A DNA stretch of 64,000 bases from Suillus spraguei. Its lineage: Eukaryota > Basidiomycota > Agaricomycetes > Boletales > Suillaceae. Under the pieces are notes generated by a model. That model did not search any database and was not told where the DNA came from. It saw nothing but the letters and a program-made list of their open reading frames with translations. The stretch spans positions 124,001 through 188,000 of the forward strand of contig JABCPU010000055.1 of the NCBI GenBank assembly GCA_016800925.1. The letters are read 5' to 3'. The position numbers were made by a program, and so were the translations under genes. Shown piece by piece: positions 22,396 to 33,726 of the stretch (positions are counted from its first letter, which is position 1; every line of letters begins with the position of its first letter).

Positions 22396-22647
22396 ATGGC
22401 TGATGATACGGACGAGTCTGACAATGTTCTAAAGGAGCTGTATAACGATGCACGACCTATGAAGCGCTTCCAGCACGATATGGACGACGCATTGTCTCAG
22501 ATCCGCTACAACTACCTCAAATCCCCCCTCCCGCTCCTTACTCAGCGCCGCACATTGAAATCGCAAGAAACTCGCATTCGGAGACAGCGTGACATGAAGA
22601 ATATCCCGGAACGCGACATTCAGCTGCGGATTGCGCGGTTCCTCTAG
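22396..22647 (+). CDS. Hypothetical small acidic/basic protein
   Basis: 83 codons from ATG 22396 (MADDTDESDNVLKELYNDAR) to TAG 22645. A charged helical segment (FQHDMDDALSQIRYNYLKSP) is followed by an Arg-rich stretch (RRTLKSQETRIRRQRDMKN). Splice-like sites at 22707, 22738 and 22789 could extend it, but the stop precedes them. I do not recognise it. It may be a truncated gene. Confidence 0.35.
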   Translation: MADDTDESDNVLKELYNDARPMKRFQHDMDDALSQIRYNYLKSPLPLLTQRRTLKSQETRIRRQRDMKNIPERDIQLRIARFL

Positions 22648-23690
22648 CGCTCGACTTCTGAGCAGGAGATGATGATGAGTGATTATGGTTGGGTGTGGAG
22701 AATGGTAACTTCACAATCTCAGCGTTCAAGACAAATGTAAGCTATATTTCAAAGTCAAGAACGTTAATGCTGATGTTAATTTGCAGGAAGGGTTCAAGAA
22801 CGAGATATCAGAGTCAGTCAAAGATGCGCAAGCTTCAGACCCTCGACGTCGGCCAACAGCGACCCCAGCCATGGCTTGCATACCTTTGCACTATCTTTGT
22901 ATCACGATCAAGATGAGGTTGTTTAAATGCAGACCAGTCACGCTGTAAAAGCAAAAAAAAATTAGTGCCTAGGAATTTTATAACTGTACCACATACCGGT
23001 GTTACATTTCCAGAAATCTGCTTGGGATATGGCGTCTTCAGCGCTCAGCCGCTAACCCCTGCCTGTAATTGAATTACCAAAAGCACTTGTTGTGATATCG
23101 GGATGTAGACCTTGGGACCAGGAACTGGTTCGACCAAAGTATCATGGTTGGTGGGAATGCCATCAGTGCCAAACCAGTGAACAGATGAGAATGATATATA
23201 AGGCAATATGATATCGACATACAAATTAGTTTCCGTCCATGCTAGTGAGCTTCCGTCCCTTACTGGCTGTGAAGAAAGCGTGTAACAATTTTGTTACCAA
23301 TCATCAAGTCAATCTCTATCTGCTGTGAAAGGTTGAAGTCTTTGTCCTGTGGAAAGTCTTGGATAATCTCTTAATATGAGACATAAATGCTTGCAAGTGA
23401 GATAGCATTATGGTTCAAGATCTAAATTATAGCAATTGTACATGTTTCACTTTGAGGACGTAATTACACTACAATCCCTTGTTGGCCGTGATGGTGCAAT
23501 GCCACCGCATAAGTGCCCATGACAATACACATTTTGCGCTCAATGCTACTGCGAGTTTGCACGATAAAATATTATATGGCTTTGTAACTCAAACATAAAA
23601 CAAGAGAAATGAGAATGCTTAACAATGGTGACTTCACTACACTACAATTACTCGCTAGCCGTCATGTTGCTGTGCTGTACCCTTGCCTAT
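22648..23690. other. Intergenic, no recognised gene
   Basis: Possible exon-like piece at 22790-22919 (plus) after an AG; otherwise AT-rich DNA without supported frames. Ends at the 6-bp duplication GCCTAT (23685-23690) that flanks the fold-back element. Confidence 0.45.
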
Positions 23691-23880
23691 TATGGTGGAT
23701 CTTTGGTGACGGTTCGATTTGCCGTTATGCCGTGCACATTTTTCACACACCGCTATATTTATCGTTGTGTATCTTATATTTGTCATTGTATATCCTAGAG
23801 TAACAATTCTGATATGGTCACAGGTGACTATTCCGATCGATTGTCGGCAACTCTAATCGATTCGATGCCAGGCATAACTG
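23691..23880 (+). repeat. Left terminal inverted repeat of fold-back element
   Basis: Matches the right arm in reverse orientation over its whole length, for example TCTTTGGTGACGGTTCG near 23700 against its complement near 25670. Confidence 0.85.
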
Positions 23881-24025
23881 CACTGGGATCCTGTCCATAG
23901 TACGTGTCTCAGGAGTCAGCCGAGTGGCTCCTTCAAACCCGCAGACGAAGTCTTGTCTATGTTCAAAGTTGTGTAAAACTTTCTCTTCAAGTCATTGCTC
24001 TTGTTATATTGTTTTCTCTAGACAG

Positions 24026-24237
24026 ATGCCGAACACACTTGAACACAACGGTCAGTTCCTGCTGTGAGTAGTGGTATATATGTGCTTGTACCTCACTTAT
24101 ATCTCATTCAACAGCTCCTGATGCCCTCATCAGACTGATCATCGAGGATTTTGTTGCAAAAGGGTACAGTAACAGCGAGATTGTAACTCGACTGCATCAG
24201 TACTATGATACTGACACATATAATGTCTCATGAGTTT
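24026..24237 (+). pseudogene. Fragment of an integrase-core-type transposase N-terminus
   Basis: ATG 24026 gives MPNTLEHN. After a short intron (AG near 24114) the frame reads APDALIRLIIEDFVAKGYSN, then SEIVTRLHQYYDTDTYNVS and a stop. From memory this pattern of helices followed by an HxYYDTxTY motif resembles the start of basidiomycete integrase-core proteins; the catalytic part is absent. It fits a deletion derivative of the autonomous element. Confidence 0.4.
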
Positions 24238-24445
24238 TTTCCGCACTTGAAAGCACACTTCAAGTTCACACATCTTCCCTGTTATAGGATTGACCTCCTG
24301 AAAAAAAGGCCCTCAGTGGGGACTGAAATCTGCATCGGACAAGCTCACACCATCACAAGCATAGGACCAGCAATTGAGCGTGTATGAGCACACTTCCCAA
24401 AGCAGGGTTCACATGATATAAAACTTACCCTCATGCATAGACGAC

Positions 24446-24722
24446 TACAGATGAGTCCAGATGAGGCTATGTGAGTCTAAATGAGCATATGCAAGCACAG
24501 ACAAGTCCAGATGAATACAGACGAGTCCATGTGAGTCCAAATGAGCATAGGCAAGCACAGACAAATGCATGCAAGTCCAGGCAGGTCCAAACGAGTGCAG
24601 GCAGCAAGTGCAGATGAATGCAGGCAACATGCAAGTCCAGGCAGGTCCAAATGAGTGCAGGCAAGCACAAATGAATACAGGCAAGTCCAAATGCAGACAA
24701 ATGCAGGCAAATCCAAATGAGC
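24446..24722. repeat. Degenerate minisatellite
   Basis: About 280 bp of imperfect repeats built from words such as CAAGTCCAG, CAAATGAG and TGCAGGCAAG, with an overall period of roughly 20-40 bp. The plus strand is purine-rich and poor in T. All the apparent proteins over this stretch (Cys/His/Leu repeats on the minus strand) are by-products of the repeat. Confidence 0.8.
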
Positions 24723-25216
24723 AATGGAGTGTGGTCGGCTTCTTTCAGACTGTCTGAGCTGAAGTAAGATTCTGTGTTGTGTAGTGAGTGGTGTGTGCAC
24801 TCAAAGCCTATGTGTGGTACTAACAAAAATTGCCTGGTAATTTGTCAAGAATTATATCATTGAATTGATTAACATAGATGTTGAGAAGGGAGAGGAAGGC
24901 ACAATGAAGACAGGTGTCAGCATCTTCAATGATTTCTTGTGGGAAGAGGAAGTCGATGGTCTTATCAATGTTTGTGGTGGCTGCTATGAGTGCAAGATCT
25001 TGTTGATTCCAGAGCAGTCTTCACCAATATGATCAACGAATGCAGTGAATTTGAGGGTCTCCCACACTGCAAATTGCTGTGTTGAGTGGCAATAAGCATA
25101 TGTTTTCCCATAGTTCCTCCAAATCAAGGTCAGAGAAAGGATCTCACCATTCTTCAAATTGCAGGGGGGGCTGATTGGGATTGTCAGGAGGAGGAGTGGT
25201 GTCTCGTGGTCCAGCA

Positions 25217-25685
25217 CAGTTAAGCCTGGCATCGAATCAATTAGAGTTGCCGACAATCGATCGGAACAGTCACCTGTGACCATATCAGAATTGTTACTCT
25301 AGGATATACAATGACAAATATAAGATAAGATACACATCAGGAAATTCACACATTCCTTGACGTGCCCTTATGCGGACTTATTTACACTTAACTGCCTTGG
25401 TGAAATTGAATCTACTTGTCCAAAATTTCAATGTGGATGAATTCAGAAAAAAAAAAGTTGAGATATATTAATATACATGTTTTATTGTATTTCGCACTCA
25501 AAAAATATAAGATATGCCAGGTGAATGATGTGAGAGAGAGCAAACAAGTTTTGAGATAAGTGAGTTAAGCTGATTAAGCATGTTAAGGAATGTGTGAATT
25601 TCCTGATGCAACGATAAATATAGCAGTGTGTGAAAAATGTGCACGGCATAACGGCAAATCGAACCGTCACCAAAGATTCACCATA
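25217..25685 (-). repeat. Right terminal inverted repeat of fold-back element, carrying MITE-1
   Basis: Reverse complement of 23691-23880, interrupted by MITE-1 at 25335-25608. It ends with CACCATA followed by the flanking GCCTAT. Confidence 0.85.
25335..25608. mobile_element. MITE copy 1
   Basis: 274 bp, begins CATCAGGAAATTC and ends with its complement. The 31-bp inverted repeats have two mismatches. It is nearly identical to copies at 42918 and 59844. The uninterrupted sequence is seen in the other arm of the fold-back element, so the MITE inserted after that element formed. The flanking dinucleotide is CA here instead of the TA seen at the other two copies. No coding capacity. Confidence 0.9.
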
Positions 25686-25691
25686 GCCTAT

Positions 25692-26624
25692 TGAGTTATC
25701 CACAAGTCTCAGACACGTCGTCGAAGTACGATCTAACTCGATTGTACAGGGAACCCGCTAACAAACGCGTAGCGTACACAAAAACTCGCTACTGTATTTA
25801 TCCACCGACGATTTAAGGTTTAAGCCACCGTTTCGAGCCGAGCTCGTCACTAAATATTCCAACATTGCCATGAATGCCTGACAGTACTCAAAATTTGTAG
25901 ACATGCATGCGTATGTATCAATGCATCAAATCTGTTGGTGTATATTTGGTAGAAGAAAAAATATATCTTTCTATAGTTATCGTGGCTACAATATCTCGAA
26001 CTCATGAATTCCCTGATGCGGCTGAGCCTTTATCTTGTCACATGATAGGATACAGTCTCGACTGGTGGGCAGCAGGCATCGTGTTGTACGAAATGTTCAG
26101 GAAGACAACGGTCAGTTCATTAAATCCTGTTCCATAAGACCAAACTCCAACAATGTAACATACCTCTGATGCCTATTATGTCACGGTATGGCTATTATCA
26201 TGACAAGCATGATGATTCTTTGTTCAAATTCCGATCGGTGCTGACTCCTGACTGGTGGCAGTGACAGCGCCCCTTTCATGATTGCCGATGTTGAGTTGTG
26301 GTGCTTGTCTTGTGACGCTATGTACAACTCTATCGGTAATAAAGTACATGCAGCACTGGCGTGTGCCCACCGTCCCTAACTTGCACTGCTGCATGAGATT
26401 CCGAGGCCGCAACTCGAGTCTCTTACCTACATCAGTGAACTGATGAGTCTGCGATCCCCGACTCGGAGTCCGAGGAGGGCCTCTCAAATCTCGAATACAA
26501 AAATCACCCTCTCACTGTTCTCTGCACACGGGCCGATCCGAATACCTCCTGGATGTCTCTGTGGCTTCGTGCCTTGGGCCTTGACTAGGATTTCTTGAGT
26601 CTCGACCTTTCTTCTTGTGCATAT
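25692..26624. other. Intergenic with a kinase-like fragment
   Basis: Between the fold-back element and the copia LTR. Apart from the short kinase-like stretch at 26039-26111, no gene is supported. Confidence 0.45.
26039..26111 (+). pseudogene. Protein kinase fragment (subdomain IX)
   Basis: The frame reads MIGYSLDWWAAGIVLYEMF, which matches the conserved kinase stretch with an invariant Asp and Trp (typical YSVDWWSLGVVLYEM). No upstream ATP-binding or catalytic loop motifs are found nearby, so this is an isolated relic. Confidence 0.5.
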
Positions 26625-26931
26625 TGTGAAGAGGCGATGAGACTCGAACTAGAAACGAGAGAGTGAGAACTCAGTCTTAGTTGGAAAGACTACACTATGA
26701 CAGGTTCATACCTAGAAACAAGAGAGTGAGAACTATACATCGTTAGTACTAAGTATGATGTTCAAGTCGTAGTAAGTAGCTCACCTCAGTCTTAGTTGGA
26801 AAGACTGAGGGAAAAGAATTCTATGGACGCTGAATATTAGAGGATCGTTTGAACGGAGAATGAAAATATGAACGTGGATGAAACGTGTATGATAAGTATG
26901 TAATGATAGATAAGAGGAACATATCTTGATA
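26625..26931 (-). repeat. 3' LTR of copia element
   Basis: 307 bp. On the coding strand it starts TATCAAGATATG and ends CTTCACA. It contains two copies of a CAGTCTTAGTTGGAAAGACT-type segment about 120 bp apart. Confidence 0.92.
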
Positions 26932-27021
26932 CTCCCACTCAGATGCATATCACCAGATATGCGGGTGGAATTATTCATCATCATTCGAAGATGAGCGGAG
27001 GGCGAGAGAGTAGCAGTGATT

Positions 27022-30000
27022 TCAGAAGAGTTTTCGTGATAGTGATTTCGTGAAGATGTCGGCGACCATATCATGTGTAGGTATGTATGGGATGTTAATG
27101 GTGCCATCGTTTACAAGATCTCGAATGAAATGGTAGTGCACACGAATGTGCTTCGCATGATCATGGAACTGAGGGTTTTTCGTTAGGGCATGGCTTCCAT
27201 TATTGTCTCCATACAGAGTGGTAGGTGTGATGAAGGATGAATCAAGTCCAAAATCGTGCAATAATTGACTAAGATGAATTTGTTCGCGCGCAGCATTCGA
27301 GAGGGCAATATATTTGGCTTCCATTGAGGACATGGCTACGACTGACTGTTTTTGAGAATGCCAGCTGATGGGGGAGCCAAAAAGGTATAGACGTAGCCAC
27401 CAATTGATCGACTATCATCTTTATCTGATGCAAAATCTGAGTCTGAGTAGCCGATGAGTCCCTGGTCTGATAGACCAAAAGTGAGGGAATATTGGGCTGT
27501 TCCACAAATATATCGAAGGAGATGATGGAGTTGGTGGTAGTGTTCAACACCTGGATTGCTCAAAAATTTTGACAGCGTGGATACTGCATATGCAATATCA
27601 GGATGACTCACACGCATGGCAAAATTGAGTTCACCAATGGTGCGAGCATATGGGAGGTGCATGAATTGCTGTTTCTTGGCCTCAGTGAGAGGGACTGTGG
27701 TCTTGGACAGTGAAACACCGGGCACAAGAGGTGTGGATGCAGGACAGCAATCTGACATCTTTGTTTCACTGAGGATCTGTTCCAGGAAGGCAGTCTGGTT
27801 GATTTTAAGGAGTCGTTTGGAGCAGTCGCATGTGATGTGCATCCCTAGAAAATGACATGCTTTACCAAGGTCCTTCATCTCGAAATGCTTACTCAGCACA
27901 GTCTTGAAATCATCAAGGAATTGTCTGCAGTTCGAGGCGAGCAACATGTCATCAACATAGATGAGCAACCAGATGGTTTTATCTCCTTTTCGCAGGACAT
28001 ACAGGCTGTAGTCTGCTTCACTCCGCACGAAATTAAAACCTTCTTTTCGCAAATAATCATCAAGGGTCTTATTCCATTGATGACCTGCTTGCTTTAAGCC
28101 ATAAATAGCCTTCAAGAGCTTCCAAACCCAATCTGGGTACTTTGAGTCTTTGAAACCGGGTGGTTGACGCATATAGATGTCCTCGTCAAGTCCACCATTG
28201 AGAAACGCTGTCTTGACATCCATTTGATCGAGTTCGAGATCAAATTTTGCGACCATTGAGAGGAATGCTCGTGTAGTATCATACTTTGCTACTGGTGCAA
28301 AAGTTTCAGTATAATCAAGGCCTTCGACCTGTGAGAATCCTTGTGCAACCAGATGAGCTTTATAACAAACAATCTGACCACTTTCATCATATTTATAAGC
28401 ATATACCCACCGTGAACCAACTGCCTTCCGACCAGGAGGTAGTGGAACGAGTACACCAGTTCCTTTCTCTTGTAGTGAAGCTAGTTCCTCTATCATAGCA
28501 CTCTCCCAGAATGCAGACTCCTCACTAGATGTGCGAGCTTCAGATAGTGTTTGTGGGGGTTGTTTTCGTCCATCAGTCATATTCTGAGCAGATCCTAGCA
28601 TTGCAGAATGTTCTGTGATGGTTTCAGATGACTGCACTTCTGAGTCTGTATGTGAGTGAATTGGAACATATGTCCAGCGTCGATTGATGGGAACATTAGG
28701 CTTGGCTGGGATTGCAACAGAATGGGGAAGAGGGAGTGTAGCCTCAACACGTTGATGAGTCGAACGGCGTGGGAAAGGTTCAGGGATTGAGACGATACTT
28801 GATGATTCCTCCACAGCAGGTGTCGCAGCTTGGTCTATTCCATTTTCATCAGTTTGTGGGAATGGGAGAGGTGGTTCAGCAGATACTATGGGTGTTATGA
28901 GAGGTGAAACTCCCACTGAAACAGTAGTTGTCAATGGTATAGGTGTCCTTGTAATCTTTGGAATGGAGATGCCCGAATCTTCTCTGCTCCTTGAGTCTTG
29001 TACTATGACAGTTGGCATATCCACAGATTCTTGTATGTGGATACACTGATTATAGAGTTCAACGAGTGGAGAGATCACTGAGTTAGGAGTTCCATAGAAA
29101 ATATTCTCATCAAAGTGAACATTTTGGGACCGAACAATTTTCTGTGCTGTCGGATCCCATAGCAAATAACCAGCATCCTTGATGTGACCAAGTAAAAAAC
29201 ACCGTTGTGACACATAGTCATACTTGTGTCATGTAGCATCCGGAACATGTGCATAAGCAAGACAGCCAAATGGGCACAGATGTGTGACATCAGGGGGATA
29301 TCCATGGAAGAGTTCAAAGGGTGTCTTCTCCTCAATGGCTGATGATGGAAGGAGATTCTTTATGTATGCTGAATTCAAGGTAGCATAGCCCCAAAATGAT
29401 CGCGGGAATCCACTATGATGGTGTGCACTCAAAGCACGTGTGACGATAGTCTGATGTCCACGCTCAGCGACCCCATTTTGCTCTGCAGTATGTGGCATCA
29501 AAAGTTCATGTTCTATACCCTTGTTATGCAGGAATTTGGTGACAGTGCTGGAGATATATTCGCCACCAGTGTCACTGCAGAGGCACTTTACTTGCTGACC
29601 CGACTGCTTCTCGATCCAAATGATGTATTGTTGTAGGCGAAAAACACATCACTTTTGTGTTTGATGAGATAGATTGTCGAGTAATGGGAGAAGTCGTCTG
29701 TGAATGCAACAAAATATATTTCTCCAGATGCAGTAGCAGTGTCAATAGGTCCCCAGACGTCCGTATGAATGAGTTCTGCGATGTGGGTGGCACAGTGACA
29801 AGCATGTGATGGGAAGGGGAAGCGCTTGTGTTTTCCCATCAGACATGACTGACATTCAATGTGATCGGCACCATGTTCCATAGGTTGATCTGGCCTATTA
29901 TCAGCAAGAACAAGTCCAGTGACCACCTTTTCAGCTTTGCGCAAGGTAGTATTAGCTGCATGACCCATTTGTGCATGCCAAACTGCTGCTGGTAGTGGCA

Positions 30001-31490
30001 TGTTTGACAAGCCTTGGCGGCAAGGCAATATGGTCACGGCTGTACTTTGCATGAAGATAGTATAACCCATCAGTACAATTAACTTGGGCAATGGTGGCAC
30101 CATCTGTTCGGTGTATACGGCTCCTTTCGCATTCATTTCAAAGAAGATACCCTCCGATGCAAGAGCTGAGACAGATATCAAAGTGCATCGCAGATCGGGA
30201 ACATGTAGAAAAGGCAGCCCAATAGGCTCCCATCTTCCATCATTGTCGAGCACTAACTTTATAATCCCCCAGCCCAGAGCAAAACGACATCATCATTTGC
30301 AAGTTTCACTGTTAAGGGTGGATTATAGGGAGCGTAGCGAGTAAATAGGGAGTGGTCCGATTCCATATGTGCAGTTGCGGCAGAATCTACATGGAAGGAG
30401 AAAGAACTATTGCTCATATTAGAGAAACTGGCTTCGTGCATAGGTAGACGGAGGAATGATGGGATGGTGTCATGTTGCACTAGAGCAGGAGTTGGTAGAT
30501 CAGTGATCTGTGAGGTTGATGAAAGAGTTTGTGCTGACGTGATTGGAGAGTCTGTCTTTGCTAGACGAGTACAGCAGTTGTACCAAATATGTCCTGTGCG
30601 CTTACAGAATCCACATGTCGAGCGCCACGAGAGTTCCCACTTGTCTCCTTTGGCTGTGTCAAGGTCCTTCGGCTTGGGACGGTCAGCTGGCTTGCCTGGT
30701 TTGGCAGCTCGAGCTGCCATGGCAGTATGGTGCACATGAGGGTTATTGGATCCAAAACTGCATAGTATTGTTCAGAATTCCGGATCTGACTAACAACACC
30801 TTCAAGCATCAGCTTTCCAGCATTCGCATCAGCACTATGAAGTATGAGCTGCGAGAGCAGGGCATAGAAGTCTGGTAATGCACGAAGTAGTGCCTGTACG
30901 AGAGTATACTCATTACACTTCCATTCTGCTGACTTGATGGCCTTAAACTGTGCCTTAATGTCAGTGATCTCCTTGATTGACTGCATGAGCGAGTTGCTGT
31001 CTGATGCCTTTGGAAGATCAAAGACACGACCCATGAGGCGAGTGAAATGAACGCCAATAGTAGCCTGGTACTTGTTCTCGAGTGCCTTCCAAACAAGAGC
31101 AGGGTCTGAGATGCCCGTAAAGTGAATTAGATCACTAGAATGGACAGCCATGCCCAAAAGACCCTTCGTGATACTCTGTCGTTCACGGAAAGAAACAACA
31201 TCTGTACTGGCATCATGAGTGGTAACACGTTGCACAAAAGCTGCATCAGATTCATTAGCGAGCTTTACTGGGGGGTGTGGTTCCTTCTCGTCACCGATGA
31301 GGAGGCGCCACAGATTGAACAACGAAAGCCAAAGGTCCATAGATGTGACCCACGACGAGTAATTTGAACCATTGGCATCAAGTGGAGGGTGAGGAAACGA
31401 GGAAGGGATTTGGATATTTGATGTAGACATTCCGGATGATAACGATGAGTGTGACAATGATGGCGTCAGCAAAGCAGGAGGAATGGGCAA
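27022..31490 (-). pseudogene. Copia gag-pol, broken by frameshifts and one stop
   Basis: Read from 31490 downward. Gag (to about 30740) is followed by a zinc knuckle (CGFCKRTGHIWYNC) and protease (VDSAATAHMESDHS), then the GAG-pre-integrase HAQMGHAANTT and the integrase with TDVWGPID and FTDDFSHY. Next come reverse transcriptase (KTAFLNGGLDEDIYM, LLIYVDDMLLAS, LGMHI) and RNase H (SSMEAKYIALS, GDNNGSHALTKNPQFHDHAK), ending at 27022. Four one-base losses shift the frame near 30755, 30285, 29640 and 27385, each in a short homopolymer run. TGA at 29229-29231 sits where Arg (CGA) is expected. Everything else is well preserved, so the damage is recent or technical. Confidence 0.88.
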
Positions 31491-31670
31491 ATTAAGTATC
31501 GGTTGAGATGAAAGAATGGGCGTCAGCGGTGGCGACGGAGGTAGAGTGATAAGAAGGATCCAAGGATCTAGCGGTGATACGGGGCGGCCTCATTCCAGTT
31601 CAGAAAGAATCGGAAGGCTCAGATGTAGGATGGGTAGGAGGGAAAACGAATGAAAGTCCTAGTCTGAGCC

Positions 31671-31683
31671 AGGGCTCATAACC
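31671..31683 (-). other. Primer binding site, initiator-tRNA half-molecule type
   Basis: Directly inside the 5' LTR the plus strand reads AGGGCTCATAACC. This equals the anticodon-arm sequence of eukaryotic initiator tRNA-Met. It implies priming by a 5' half tRNA cleaved in the anticodon loop, as known for Drosophila copia. Confidence 0.8.
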
Positions 31684-31989
31684 TGTGAAGAGGCGAGAGA
31701 CTCGAACTAGAAACGAGAGAGTGAGAACTCAGTCTTAGTTGGAAAGACTACACTATGACAGGTTCATACCTAGAAACAAGAGAGTGAGAACTATACATCG
31801 TTAGTACTAAGTATGATGTTCAAGTCGTAGTAAGTAGCTCACCTCAGTCTTAGTTGGAAAGACTGAGGGAAAAGAATTCTATGGACGCTGAATATTAGAG
31901 GATCGTTTGAACGGAGAATGAAAATATGAACATGGATGAAACGTGTATGATAAGTATGTAATGATAGATAAGAGGAACATATCTTGATA
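31684..31989 (-). repeat. 5' LTR of copia element
   Basis: 306 bp, matching the left LTR (one deleted T and one A/G difference seen). On the right it abuts an exon-like host sequence (DEYYRIHK). Confidence 0.92.
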
Positions 31990-33726
31990 CGTACCTTGTG
32001 GATGCGATAGTACTCATCTAGGATATCACAGATTGGGATCCATGATCTTGATCCCAGCACTGATAAGTTAAACACCGTCGAAGCGAGGATGATACACACC
32101 AAGACTGAAGATACAAATGCCCATCCGCGCTCTATAGTCCAGATCAGATGGTTCGTACGTTCAAGTTGAAACGATCACTCAGAAAGGTCGGGGTCAAAAG
32201 AGCCATAAGTGGCTACTTTGAATAATAAAACCCAGCTGATCGCACTGTATTTGAAAAAAGTACTTACTTATTCCAGAAAAATGACCATACACCACGCAAA
32301 GGACAACGACGCTGGCCAAGCTACTCAATCCAATCATGTCCAAGATGAGCACATTGCACAAGAACGACGCAATTATGACCAAGTTCGGGACCCCCGTAAA
32401 TGAATCCCGACGTGAGTTGCTCATACAATTGGAGTCACTTAGAATCACTCACTAACTAGAGATCCTGTCGATAGATGGATCACTTGCATAGTACTGGAAC
32501 TCAGAGTAAAAGGAAAATTTAATGCTGATACGTGCTTGATGGTGTCAAGTTGAAAGAAGAATAACGGGTAGTAGAAACCGAGCTGGTAAAGAATGCTCCT
32601 GTAGGATGGTTAGTTGGAGGTGTTCAAGAGAAGATGTGCGGCGGTCTCACCCTGCCATCATGAGAATAAATAGTACATTGCGAATACATTCTCTAGCTGC
32701 TACAACATAGTTCACTGGTGTCGCCGGCGGATCAAGGCAAGCTCGCATACACAGATATGTAGTGAAGAGAAGTGAGTGATCAACTGTGCTTGCACGGACG
32801 CCATCGGTGAAGCCAAGAGGGCCGTTGAAGAGGTTACTGCGCATGATCGGATAGATAATAGCACCTAGCGATAGGCCTGCAGTAGCGAATGTCATAACCA
32901 GTGTGTGCCTCCGTCGGAAATGACGAGAGATTATAGCTATGCTGGGGATATACATGAGCCCAGACGCAATACCCAAGCTTGAACCTTGAGAGAGAAATAT
33001 CCAAAACCGAGTTAGGAAACGAGATTTTAAATCGGGGAAGATTACCTGGTAGTACTGATGGGGTGTTGAGAAAGACGACATGAAACTCTGTTGAAACGAT
33101 CTAGCAATCGTGAGATGGTAACTAGTTAAGCTTACTGAGTGTCGTTGAGAACCTCCAATAGATCTATACTCACAAACACCCTCCGTCGTACAGTAGGCCC
33201 ATAACATTCATCAAAAACACGCTCGTGCTCCCGATCCATCTGCAAGCATTGAAGATCCCCATCATGAAAACGCAAATAGAAACTAACGATATAGCAGACG
33301 ACGTCTCATTTGTTAGGCAATGTCGGGTATAGAAGTCTAGAGGGTAACTGATTAAATATTCCATGCTTGCTCTAGTCTGTTGCGGTACCTTCATAGACAC
33401 CAAATGAGTCTATACATATTGAACTGATTCAGTCACAGAGCCATTTTCCACCAACACTCACACTTGCACCGGACTTACCCAAACCCACAAAACTGTACCA
33501 GAAACCTGTTTAGACTAGGTAAGGGCCGGGCACAAAGTATCCGAGTCTTCTTACGCTCCAAAAGCAGTGGCCCAAGCTGCTAGACCACCTTCAAGAAACT
33601 CATGCGAGTTTGAGGAAGGGTCCCAATCCTTGGAGACCTTCCAATGTCTCTGAGCCCCCTTAAGTTGTCCTCTTGGAAGGCGGCCCCTTCTGTATGAACC
33701 GGTGGAAGGTCAGATTTGGCTGTCAT
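31990..33726 (-). pseudogene. MFS transporter, monocarboxylate-transporter-like, damaged
   Basis: ATG 33726 starts MTAKSDLPPVHTEGAAFQED. A one-base shift near a G run around 33665 is needed to reach EFLEGGLAAWATAFGA and, after an intron, FLVQFCGFG. Later pieces are typical of fungal MCT-like facilitators: LTNETSSAI, RWIGSTSVFLMNVMGLLYDG, PHQYYQV, LGIASGLMYIPSIAIISRHF followed by RRRHTLVMTFATAGLSLG, and C-terminal helices near 32230-32440 (VIIASFLCNVLILDMIGLSS). A further membrane exon (about 31995-32110; VCIILASTVFNLSVLGSRSW) lies against the copia LTR and may belong to this or another gene. It is probably a proton-coupled organic acid or monocarboxylate transporter by descent; the frame damage and the copia next to its 3' end suggest it is no longer functional. 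Confidence 0.6.

Larger units (their letters stand above)
23691..25685. mobile_element. Fold-back DNA transposon with long terminal inverted repeats
   Basis: The first 190 bp (23691-23880) recur as the reverse complement at 25217-25685 with only scattered mismatches, once the 274-bp MITE in the right arm is removed. The ends read TATGGTG and CACCATA. GCCTAT directly flanks both sides (23685-23690 and 25686-25691), as expected for a 6-bp target duplication. The interior holds a short gene fragment, a degenerate minisatellite and unrecognised sequence, so it is non-autonomous. The 6-bp duplication and an interior fragment resembling the N-terminus of integrase-core proteins known from basidiomycetes suggest an IS3EU-like relative; that part is inference. 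Confidence 0.8.
26625..31989 (-). mobile_element. Ty1/copia retrotransposon with two LTRs
   Basis: 5.4 kb flanked by near-identical LTRs (26625-26931 and 31684-31989; they differ by one base deletion and one substitution that I can see). The minus-strand interior encodes gag, protease, integrase, reverse transcriptase and RNase H in copia order. The polypurine tract (GAGTGGGAG) lies just inside the left LTR. No matching target duplication flanks it (CATAT on the left, CGTAC on the right), so one end may have been rearranged. The LTRs start TATCAAG instead of TG on the coding strand. Confidence 0.93.

Noticed and set aside
24445..24826. Cys/His/Leu-rich proteins read from the minus strand
   Set aside because: They are translations of the minisatellite in several frames and carry no independent coding signal.
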